This document shows positions 29,257 to 37,368 of a stretch of 43,549 bases of DNA, in pieces; positions within the stretch are counted from its first letter, which is position 1; every line of letters begins with the position of its first letter. The DNA comes from Corallococcus interemptor (GTDB lineage: Bacteria > Myxococcota > Myxococcia > Myxococcales > Myxococcaceae), in the NCBI RefSeq assembly GCF_003668875.1, contig NZ_RAWM01000072.1:1-43549 (forward strand), in the 5' to 3' direction. The notes beneath the pieces were generated by a model that searched no databases, was not told where the DNA came from, and saw only the letters and a program-made list of their open reading frames with translations. The position numbers were made by a program, and so were the translations under genes.

Positions 29257-29262
29257 CCGCGC

Positions 29263-30977
29263 ATGGGGAATGGCAGAGCCGGGGGACTGACGCCTTGGCT
29301 GGGAGGCGCCGCGCTGGCCGCCGTCGCGCTCCTCGCGTTCCTGTGGTGGGACCCCACGGCGCCGTCCTCCGCGAAGGACACGCCCACGCGCACGCCAGCG
29401 TCCGAGCGGAAGCCCGTGACTCGCGCCACGCGCATCACCACGCCCCCGAGTCCCGCGGGCACCGCGCGCATCACGGGCCGCGTGCTGGGCAACCGCGGTC
29501 CGGCCGTGGGCGTGCGCGTCTCCGCTTCGCGTGTGGAGCCCGGGGTCACGCTGTCGGAGCGCCCCTGCCCCTCCCCTTCCGGACAGGACGACGCGCGGGC
29601 TCCCGTGCTCAAGAGCGACGCGTGCAGCTTCGACTTCGAACGCATGCAGGGGGAGTCCCTGGAGGCCCGCGACGGCGAAGCGCCAGTGTTCGCGGAGGCC
29701 GCCACGGACGCGGAGGGCCGCTTCGTGCTGGAGGGCTTGCCCCGGGCGCATACACCTTGCGCGCCGTCGTCCGGGGAGACCTGATGGACGCCTCGGTGTC
29801 CCGGCCCATCACGTTCCAGGCGAGTGAACACCGGGACGTGTCCCTGCGCATGGAGGCAGGCCACGAGCGCTCCGGCATCGTGGTGGATGGCGCGGGCCAG
29901 CCGCTCGCGGACGTCGCCATCACCGCGGAGCTCCCCGAGGACGCGCCCTCCGGGTGGACCACCGCCGACGACGAAGGCCCCTCCGGCCTGCGCACGGGAG
30001 CGGATGGACGCTTCACCTTGCGCGGGCTCGTGCCCTCCCGCCGCTACATCCTGTGGGCCTCCCTGCGGGGCTACACCTTCCGCCCCGGGCGCTCGCAGGG
30101 AGGCGAGCCCGGCACGGAGCAGGGCGGCCTGGAGGTGGTCGCCAGCGAGGCGCCCCTCCAACTCGTGCTGGAGCGTGACGGACGCCTCCGGGGCCGCGTC
30201 GTGGGACCGGGCGGACAGGCCGTGAGCGCGTTCGAGGTGACGGGACTGCAGGGCCTCGAACGGCCCGCCGAGTCACCGGATGGGACCTTCGACCTTCCCT
30301 TCTCCGCCTCGGGCCCGGCCACCCTGACCGTGACGGCGAAAGGCTTCATGCCGCTGATGCGCGCCGTGACGCTGGTGGAGGGCGTGGACCTGGACCTGGG
30401 CGTGTTGACGCTCGACCCGGGCTGGACGCTGCGGCTCGACGTCCGCGACGCGGAGACCGGCGAAGCCCTCTCCGGGTTGGAGTACTTCCGGGCGGGCATT
30501 ACCCGGCCCGGGGACTCCGACCTCGCCCGCGCGCTGGCGCGTCCCCGCGACGTCTCCGTTCGCGACGGGGTCTACACCCTGTCGCAGCTGCCACCCCCGC
30601 CCTTCACCCTGTCGCTCCAGAGCCGGAGCACGCGGCCCTTCGAGCAGCAGGTGACGGCCCGCGTGGACACGCTCACCGTGGCCCTGGACCGCGGCGCGAC
30701 CGTGCGGCTCACGGTCCAGGACCGGAGCGGCAAGCCCCAGCCCGCGCACATCTCACTGATGGAGGCGGGGAGCGCCCTCATGACCCGGTACGTGGGCCCC
30801 GCCCCCTCGGGCACCCTCATCCTGCGAGGCGTCGAACCCGGCGAATACATGCTGCGGGCCAGCAGGCCGCCCGACGCGGAGGAAGAAACCCGGTTCACGC
30901 CCCGGAAGATCCAGATTCCCGCCCGGGGTGAGGTGACCTTCACCGTGGAGCCAGGGCCGCCTGAAGTCCTGAAATGA
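29263..30977 (+). pseudogene. Frameshifted carboxypeptidase-regulatory-like repeat protein (paralogue 4)
   Basis: Reading from ATG 29263 gives an N-terminal anchor (about 12-28), the Cys pair C102/C121 and the first domain up to FVLEGLP. The frame is then lost and stops at 29784. The same domain continues without a break in the -1 frame as GAYTLRAVVRGDLMDAS and runs to 30977. One extra C in the CCCC run at 29740-29743 would restore LPPGAYTL, exactly the motif seen in the paralogues, and give about 571 aa. So this is a one-base deletion or a sequencing error. The upstream stop overlaps an ATG (TGATG, 29782-29786), so a second 397-aa product could be made by reinitiation. The coding integrity beyond the lesion suggests a recent or artefactual event. 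Confidence 0.85.
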
Positions 30978-31009
30978 AAACGGCGGCCTCCCCTGGGGAA
31001 GGCCGCCGC
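30977..31009 (-). terminator. Intrinsic terminator of the lipoprotein/protease operon
   Basis: A hairpin with 9-bp outer arms (CGGCGGCCT at 30981-30989, AGGCCGCCG at 31001-31009) and an inner CCC/GGG stem is followed on the minus strand by TTTT. It sits 22 nt after the minus-strand lipoprotein stop. On the plus strand there is no T-tract, so it may only weakly stop the convergent repeat-protein gene. Confidence 0.8.
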
Positions 31010-31031
31010 TCTCACTGCTTCGGACCGTGGA

Positions 31032-32870
31032 CTACGGAGCGGTGGTGATGGTGCCCACCGCGACGTTGATGGCCTGCAGCGAGCCGGAAGCCGGCAGCGC
31101 ATGCGCCTTGAGGACGGTCAGCGGAACCACGGCACCGGCCGGCGTCTCGGCGGTGGCCTTCACGGTCAGCGCCACGGACAGCAGCGCGCCGTTGTACGCG
31201 TGCGCCGCGGCGCCCTTCTGGTACACGCCCACGCTCAGCGTGCCGCCCTTCACACCCGACTTGAGCAGGTGGGGCGCGGCGCCGAGGTCATAGCCACCGT
31301 TGGCCACGTACTCGGAGCCCTCCACGGTGGACCAGGCCGCGGTGGCCGCATCCAGCCCCAGCGTCAGGTCCGCGCCGCGGCCAGACTGGCCCGTGGGGCC
31401 CATCAGGTCCAGCACCAGCGTGTTGCCCGAGGACAGGCTGGCGTTGCGAACCAGGCGCCAGCCCGTACCCGCGGGGTCCACGTACCTCACCGAGCCGGCG
31501 ACGGGCACGGTGATGACGGCGGAGTCCTTGCCCGCCGGGTTCGCCACGCTGGAGGCGGTCACGGTGTACGTGCCCGGCTTGTTGGGCGCCGTGTACCGGC
31601 CCGCGCTGGTGACGGTACCGTTGGCCGGACCGCCCTCCACGGACCAGGTCACCGCGACGACGGAGGAGCCCGTGACGTCAGCCGACAGGTCAACGGAGTT
31701 GCCCTGCTCCACGGTGGCCGTCTTCGGCGTGACGCTCACCGTCACCGCCGGGGGGACATAGGGGCCCACGGTGAGGGTGGCCGAGTCGGACTTCGTCGGC
31801 TCCGCCACGCTGGTGGCCGTCACGGTGAACGTGCCCTCGCGGCGCGGCGCGCGGTACACGCCCGTGCTGCTCACGGTGCCGTTGTCGTCACCGCCCGCCA
31901 CGGACCACTGCACCGCGACGTTGTTGGTGCCGGTGACCTGCGCGGACAGGGTGAAGGCGGCATCCTGCGCCACCGTGCCCGTCTTCGGAGAGACGGTCAC
32001 CGAGACCTCCGCGACGACGACGGGCTCCACCGTGATGGAGGCCGAAGCCTTCTTCGACGCATCCGCCACGCTGGTGGCCGTCACGGTGAACGTGCCCGAC
32101 TTCTTCGGCGCGCGGTACACGCCCGTGCTGCTGACGTAGCCGTTCGCGTCGCCACCCTCCACGGACCACTGCACCGCCAGGTTGTTGGTGCCGGTGACCT
32201 GGGCCGTCAGCTGGACCGTGCCATCCCAGGTCGTGTTGCCCGTCGAAGGGCTCACGGACACCTTGACCTCCGCGACGACGACGGGCTCCACCGTGATGGA
32301 GGCGGAGGCCTTCTTCGCCGGGTCCGCCACGCTGGTGGCCGTCACGGTGAACGTGCCGGACTTGTCCGGCGCCGTGTAGCGGCCCGTGCTGCTGACGGTG
32401 CCGTTCTCGTCGCCACCCTCCACGGACCACTGCACCGCGGTGATGGAGGAACCGGAGACCTCCGCCGTGAAGTCCGCGACGGTCCCCTGCCCGATGGTCA
32501 CCACCTCCGGCGTCACCTTCACGATGACCGTCGGAGTCTCGCCGACCTCCGCGGGCTCCACCTTGACGGTGGCCGTGTCCTTCTTCGAGGTGTCCACCGC
32601 GTTGGTGGCCACCACGGTGTACGTGCCGGTTTCGGCCGGCGCGGTGTAGATGCCCGAGCTGCTGATGGTGCCATGGGAGTCGCCTCCCTCCACCGACCAG
32701 AGCACGCGCGGCTGCTTCGCGTCCTTCACCGAGGCGCTGAAGGCCGTCTTCTCACCGGCCTTCACCGTGACGGTCTTCGGAGTCACCGTCACCGGCCCCG
32801 CGTCGGGGTCGGTGCAGGCCGCCAGCGCTCCAATGAGGAGCGGAACAATGAGCTTCATCCACGTTTTCAT
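31032..32870 (-). CDS. Lipoprotein with five Ig-like repeats and cohesin-like C-terminus
   Basis: The 612-aa lipoprotein has lipobox LAAC (C19). Five Big2-like Ig domains follow (about 27-105, 113-194, 200-282, 288-368, 374-456), each with W-S-V-x-G-G and GTVSSTGxYxAP. The last 150 residues (458-612) differ. They show a cohesin-like pattern: LVLDLMGPTGQSGRGADLTL early, GALLSVALTVKATAETPAG late, and a closing AINVAVGTIT strand. That fold binds dockerin modules, and the gene 6 nt upstream encodes a protease ending in a dockerin-like module. The role suggested is a surface-tethered receptor on a rigid Ig stalk. The cohesin call is from pattern only and is the main uncertainty. Confidence 0.82.
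   Translation of the reverse strand: MKTWMKLIVPLLIGALAACTDPDAGPVTVTPKTVTVKAGEKTAFSASVKDAKQPRVLWSVEGGDSHGTISSSGIYTAPAETGTYTVVATNAVDTSKKDTATVKVEPAEVGETPTVIVKVTPEVVTIGQGTVADFTAEVSGSSITAVQWSVEGGDENGTVSSTGRYTAPDKSGTFTVTATSVADPAKKASASITVEPVVVAEVKVSVSPSTGNTTWDGTVQLTAQVTGTNNLAVQWSVEGGDANGYVSSTGVYRAPKKSGTFTVTATSVADASKKASASITVEPVVVAEVSVTVSPKTGTVAQDAAFTLSAQVTGTNNVAVQWSVAGGDDNGTVSSTGVYRAPRREGTFTVTATSVAEPTKSDSATLTVGPYVPPAVTVSVTPKTATVEQGNSVDLSADVTGSSVVAVTWSVEGGPANGTVTSAGRYTAPNKPGTYTVTASSVANPAGKDSAVITVPVAGSVRYVDPAGTGWRLVRNASLSSGNTLVLDLMGPTGQSGRGADLTLGLDAATAAWSTVEGSEYVANGGYDLGAAPHLLKSGVKGGTLSVGVYQKGAAAHAYNGALLSVALTVKATAETPAGAVVPLTVLKAHALPASGSLQAINVAVGTITTAP
32004..32303 (-). repeat. Near-identical DNA repeats encoding Ig domains
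   Basis: A 39-bp stretch at 32004-32042 recurs without change at 32265-32303, a 261-bp period (87 codons, one Ig repeat). Similarity continues on both sides and more weakly into the neighbouring repeats. This indicates recent duplication or gene conversion within the lipoprotein gene, and the repeat number may vary between strains. Confidence 0.75.
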
Positions 32871-32876
32871 GAAGGA

Positions 32877-35800
32877 TTACCGTCCGAACTGGCTGACGAA
32901 GAGGGAGATGTCGTTGTCGTTCACGGAGCCGGCGCCATCGAGGTTCGTCATCTCGGAGCCGTTGGTGCCGTAGTCCTGCGCGAGCAGGCCCATGTCCTCT
33001 CCGTCCACGACGTTGTCGCCGTTGATGTCACCCGTGTAGACCTGGATGTCCGCCACGGCCTTCGCCGAGGGCACCACGACGCTCGCCGCGGACACGTGGC
33101 ACAGGCCACGGGCCAGGGGCGCGGTGTAGACGCCGTCCGTACCGACGGTGCCGCAGACGCGGCCCTCCGCCACGGACCAGCTCACCGCCGTGTTCACCAC
33201 GTTCGCCACGTTCGCCTGCAGGGCGACGGAGCCGCCCACCGGCACCACCTGCCGCGCCTCCGCCAGCTCCACCGTGACGGGCAGGAGCGTGAAGGGGGTG
33301 GTCGCCTTGGACCAGTTGCCATAGGCGTCGTACGCCACCGCCTCGAGGGTGTGCTCCCCCGGCGCCAGCGGAATCGGGAACAGCGGCAGCGTGTAGGGCG
33401 CGGACGAGACCCGGCCCTTCAGCGCGCCGTCCACGTAGAACTCCACGTAGGCCACGCCCGTGTCGTCGGTGGCCTCGGCCCGCATCGCGTAGGTCTCGAA
33501 CAGGCCCTCCACGCTGGCGGTGACGTGCGGTGAGCCCTGGTCCTGGGTGGTGGAGTTGCGGACCTCGAAGGTCACCACACGCTCCGTCGTGTTGCCCTCC
33601 TTGTCCGTGGCCACCGCCTTGAACTGGTGCGGGCCGTTGGACAGGCTCTTCGTGTCGAACGCCTCCGCGTAGATGCCCTGGACGTCGCTGAACGTGGTCA
33701 CCGGGGCGTCGTCCACCAGGAACGCGAGGCTGGATGCCCAGACGTTGTCGCTCACGTTGGCCGTGAGCTGCACCGTCCCGTAGCTGCCGTCGACCGCCAC
33801 GGAGAGCGAGGGGGCCTGGAGGTCCGCCTGGGTGGACGTGACCAGGGTGACGTCATCCAGGAAGACCTGGGTGACGCCACCCGGAATCTGCGGGGCCGCC
33901 GTCTGGTCCGCGTCGAAGAACAGCTGCACCGTCTGGCCCTTGTACGCGGTCAGGTCGAAGCGGTGCTCGCGGTACTCCCCGCCGGTGTCATCCACGTTGG
34001 AGAGCGTCTTCAGCGTCGCCAGCTCGGTGCCGGCGGAGTCCCGCACCTTCGCGCTGAGGGTGTGGTGGGGCAAGCCATCGCTGAAGGAGCCGTTGTAGAT
34101 GCGCAGCCAGAAGCTGAAGATGGCCGAGGTCGCGGTCGCCGGGATGGCCACGGACTGACGGACGGAGTGCCGCGCCGGACCCGCGTTGGTATAGAAGACG
34201 TACATCCGGCTGCCGGTGTGCGCGAAGGACGCGCTGGTGAGCATGCCCGTCGAGCCCGACTGCGTCGTCGCGCTCGTCCAGCTCGTGGAGGTCTCGAAGC
34301 TGGGGTTGAGCACGCGCTGGGTGGAGGTGGTGTCCACGTAGAACGTCACCGCGGGAGAGTCCCCCACGTTGCCGTCCGCGTCCGTGGCCCGGGCCACGAG
34401 CGAGTGCGCGCCGGCCGTCAGCGTGGAGAGGTTGACGGCCCGGGTGAACGACTTGACCGAGTTGCCCAGGGACACGCCGTCGACGAGGAACTCCACCGCG
34501 TTGACGAAGCCGTTGTCGGACACGTCCGCGAAGTAGCCCACGCGCGTGCCGGAGAAGACCACACTGGCGTTCACCCGGGGCGCCTCGGCGTCCGTCGCGC
34601 GGATGACGCGCAGCGAGAAGTCATCCACCTGGAAGTTGGTGGCGAGCGAGGCGTTCTCGCTGCCTTCCAGGAAGATGCGCACCGTCTGGCCCGCGTAGGC
34701 CGTCAGGTCCACGCTCTGCTGCGCGTAGCCCAGCGTCGCGTCCAGGTTGGACCACGTCCCCACCGTCCCCAGCACCGTGCCCGAGGTGTCGCGCACCTGC
34801 AGCGTCAGCGTGTCGCGCACCGCGGTGGTCGTCGTCTCGGAGGTGGTGATGCTGAGGAAGAAGGTCAGCGCGGCCCTGGTGACGCCGGCGGGGATGGTGA
34901 CGTCCTGCCACAGCCGGTCGACGTGCGTCGTGCCATAGCCGTTGAGCCACGCGAAGCCCTGGCCGTTGCGAGGGCCGGAGGAGACCGGGAAGTTGATGTT
35001 CGACGGGTCATCCGTCCAGCCCAGGGTGTCCTGTTCGAAGCCCGGGTTGATGAGCAGCTGATCGAAGCTGTTGGAGACGGTGAAGCTCGCCGGAGCGGAC
35101 GCGGCGGAGTTGCCGGCCGCGTCGAACGCCACCGCCACCAGCGCGTGCGTGCCGTTGGTCAGCGAGGTGGCGTCCAGCGGGACCTGGAACGGACGCGCGG
35201 AGACGTTCGCCGTCAGGGCTCCGTCAACGTAGAACTCCACGCGGGCCACGCCGACGTTGTCGTCGGCCTGCGCCTGCAGCTGGATGCCGGGCGAGCTGCC
35301 AGAGACGCTCGCGGCGACGGTGGGGGCCGTGCGGTCGTCGTAGTTCCCGGCGGTGTAGCCCACGTTGATGGCCGCGAAGGCGTTCTGCACCGCGCGGTAC
35401 TCGTTGGACTGGGAGCCGAAGAGGTCCGCCGCGGCCTGGAGGCTGCTGGTGCGGGCCGACAGGTAGTTGGACGACGGGAACAGGTAGACGGTGAGCGCGC
35501 GGTACCAGATGGCCGCCGCCTTGTCGTTGCCAATGCCCCTCATGCCCGCGGGCAGGTAGGTGCTGGAGAAGTCGGTGCTGATCGCCAGCGGCTGCACGCC
35601 CTGGGACAGGAAGTAGAAGGCGCGGTTCATCGGGCCGCTGCTGAAGTGCACGTCGATGTTGCCGATACCGGGGTACCAGGCGTCCACGCTCGAGCCGTCC
35701 AGCGACGGGCGGAACATGATGCGCAGCGGGAAGGCGCTGAGCTGCTCACCCATGAGCCAGTTGCCCGCGGTGTCACCAATGGCGCTGCCACGGCCGTTGG

Positions 35801-37097
35801 CCACCCAGAACTCCGTCAGGGCGCCGAAGATGTCCGAGCTGGCCTCGTTGAGGCCGCCGGACTCGCCGTCGTAGATGAGGCTGGCCGTCTGCGAGGTGAC
35901 GCCGTGGGACATCTCGTGGCCCGTCACGTCGAGCACACCCATGGACTTGAAGCCGTTGGCGGCCGGGAACGAGCCGTCGCCGTAGCTCATGCAGAAGCAG
36001 CCGTCGCTCCAGAAGGCGTTGTTGTAGAGGTTGCTGGCGTGCACCCGGTTGTAGGTGGGCGTGCCCAGGCCGTCGATGCCGTCGCGGCCGAAGATCTTCT
36101 TGTAGAAGTCCCAGGTCGCCAGCAGGCCGAAGTGCGCGTCGACGGCGGCCGTCTGGCCGTTGGTGCTCAGGGTGTTGTTGGCCCCGACGATGTAGTTCTG
36201 CCCGTCGCCCCAGACGTTGTCGGCGTCCGTGTAGAGCGTCAGCGTGGGAACGACGCCGTTCTGCACGGCGGCGTGGTTGACGTCGTAGGTCCGGATGCCC
36301 TCGCCACCGGCGCGCGTGACGTCGCGCAGCTCGAACTGGCCCTGGGCGTTCTGGAAGACGTCCAGCGGGACGTCACCGCTGTACTGCGAGTGGCCGAGGC
36401 CCTTGGCGGCGGCCGTCTGGAGCGAGTCCCACTGCTTCAGCACCTCGCCCGAGTGCGCGTCGACGATGAAGTCCGTGTGCTTGACGCCGTCCTTCGCGTT
36501 CTCCAGCTCGGTGTGCACGTGGTACGCGAGCCGGTAGGCGACGACCTGCGTGTCGAAGTCCGCCGCGTTCTGCTCCGCCAGCGGCTTGCCGGGGTAGCGG
36601 TTCACGAGCCGCGTCTGGGGATAGACGACGAGCTCGCTCTTCGGCGTGACGGCGAGCTCGCCCTGGGGCGCCAGCTCCTGGGTGGCCTTCGCCGCCGCGG
36701 ACTTCGCGTCCAGCGTGGGCGTCACGCGCAGGCGGATGCCCTTGCGCAGGCCGTCGGTGGTGATGCGGATGTCCCCCCCGGACACGCCCTGGTGGGTGAT
36801 GGCCATGGCGCCCCACACGGGGACGCCCTGGTACGTCTGCTCGAAGCGCGCGTGCGTCTGTCCGAAGGCGTCCGTGCTGGAGTTGGCCAGCTGGAAGTCG
36901 TCCCGCGAGCTCAGCCCGAGCTTGAGGCTCTGCGACTTGAGGTTCGCCAGCGATTGCGCCACACGCGCTGGCTCCCGGACCTGGAGCTGCATCAGCGTGG
37001 CCGGGGCGACAGGGTTGAGTTTCTCAGCCGCGAGGGATGAACCCGCCGACAGGACACCGGCGAGGAGCAGAGGCCACTGGGGCCACGGCTTGGGCAT
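32877..37097 (-). CDS. Secreted M4 (thermolysin-family) metalloprotease with C-terminal dockerin-like module
   Basis: The 1406-aa preproprotein has a signal peptide (WPLLLAGVLSAGSSLA, 1-23) and an FTP/PepSY propeptide to about 230. The M4 catalytic domain carries the zinc site HEMSH (394-398) and its Glu in GGLNEASSD (E418). H484 in IDVHFSSGP matches the family's transition-state His. After about 585 come an Ig-like domain, a jelly-roll domain (678-832), a second Ig and jelly-roll pair (838-1087), two more Ig domains and a Big2-like repeat (1274-1352). Last is a dockerin-like module: loop 1 from D1357 has D, N, D, D, D at positions 1, 3, 5, 9 and 12; loop 2 from N1385 is degenerate. It is about four times the length of a mature M4 domain. 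The lipoprotein follows 6 nt later, so the two are coupled. Confidence 0.93.
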   Translation of the reverse strand: MPKPWPQWPLLLAGVLSAGSSLAAEKLNPVAPATLMQLQVREPARVAQSLANLKSQSLKLGLSSRDDFQLANSSTDAFGQTHARFEQTYQGVPVWGAMAITHQGVSGGDIRITTDGLRKGIRLRVTPTLDAKSAAAKATQELAPQGELAVTPKSELVVYPQTRLVNRYPGKPLAEQNAADFDTQVVAYRLAYHVHTELENAKDGVKHTDFIVDAHSGEVLKQWDSLQTAAAKGLGHSQYSGDVPLDVFQNAQGQFELRDVTRAGGEGIRTYDVNHAAVQNGVVPTLTLYTDADNVWGDGQNYIVGANNTLSTNGQTAAVDAHFGLLATWDFYKKIFGRDGIDGLGTPTYNRVHASNLYNNAFWSDGCFCMSYGDGSFPAANGFKSMGVLDVTGHEMSHGVTSQTASLIYDGESGGLNEASSDIFGALTEFWVANGRGSAIGDTAGNWLMGEQLSAFPLRIMFRPSLDGSSVDAWYPGIGNIDVHFSSGPMNRAFYFLSQGVQPLAISTDFSSTYLPAGMRGIGNDKAAAIWYRALTVYLFPSSNYLSARTSSLQAAADLFGSQSNEYRAVQNAFAAINVGYTAGNYDDRTAPTVAASVSGSSPGIQLQAQADDNVGVARVEFYVDGALTANVSARPFQVPLDATSLTNGTHALVAVAFDAAGNSAASAPASFTVSNSFDQLLINPGFEQDTLGWTDDPSNINFPVSSGPRNGQGFAWLNGYGTTHVDRLWQDVTIPAGVTRAALTFFLSITTSETTTTAVRDTLTLQVRDTSGTVLGTVGTWSNLDATLGYAQQSVDLTAYAGQTVRIFLEGSENASLATNFQVDDFSLRVIRATDAEAPRVNASVVFSGTRVGYFADVSDNGFVNAVEFLVDGVSLGNSVKSFTRAVNLSTLTAGAHSLVARATDADGNVGDSPAVTFYVDTTSTQRVLNPSFETSTSWTSATTQSGSTGMLTSASFAHTGSRMYVFYTNAGPARHSVRQSVAIPATATSAIFSFWLRIYNGSFSDGLPHHTLSAKVRDSAGTELATLKTLSNVDDTGGEYREHRFDLTAYKGQTVQLFFDADQTAAPQIPGGVTQVFLDDVTLVTSTQADLQAPSLSVAVDGSYGTVQLTANVSDNVWASSLAFLVDDAPVTTFSDVQGIYAEAFDTKSLSNGPHQFKAVATDKEGNTTERVVTFEVRNSTTQDQGSPHVTASVEGLFETYAMRAEATDDTGVAYVEFYVDGALKGRVSSAPYTLPLFPIPLAPGEHTLEAVAYDAYGNWSKATTPFTLLPVTVELAEARQVVPVGGSVALQANVANVVNTAVSWSVAEGRVCGTVGTDGVYTAPLARGLCHVSAASVVVPSAKAVADIQVYTGDINGDNVVDGEDMGLLAQDYGTNGSEMTNLDGAGSVNDNDISLFVSQFGR

Positions 37098-37246
37098 GGA
37101 ATTGACTCCGCTGCATTCAGGGGAACTCCCGCCGGCGGCACCCGAAGGGGCGTGCCGCCGCCGGAAGGATCACGCGCATGGCGGAGGGTCCGGAAAGACT
37201 CAGACCTTTGCCCCCGGGCTTTCCATGTTCAGCGTAATTGTCCGCC

Positions 37247-37252
37247 AGTATA
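37247..37252 (-). promoter_or_regulatory. -10-like TATACT of the protease operon, with poly-G tract
   Basis: On the minus strand TATACT lies about 150 nt before the protease ATG. A run of ten G (37276-37285 on plus) starts 23 nt upstream of it, next to where a -35 would be. The leader of about 140 nt holds a GCGGAG ribosome-like site near the ATG. Apart from this, the 271-nt gap 37098-37368 shows no gene. Confidence 0.45.
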
Positions 37253-37368
37253 CAGCGTCCGGTTCCCAAGGAAATGGGGGGGGGGACCCCTGAGGGCAGG
37301 AAGTGGCCACAGGAAACACGCGGAGCTACGGCGAATCCACGCCAGGTCCTGGCTGGCGCGCTCCCACT

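Noticed and set aside
20519-30977. Carboxypeptidases
   Set aside because: Only the regulatory-like beta domains are present; no zinc peptidase motif is seen.
33627-37040. 1137-aa plus-strand ORF opposite the protease
   Set aside because: Low-complexity Arg/Ala/Gly/Val/His composition typical of a GC-rich shadow; the opposite strand has clear M4 motifs.
31032-37097. Cellulosome
   Set aside because: Only one dockerin-like and one cohesin-like module, and no glycoside hydrolases.
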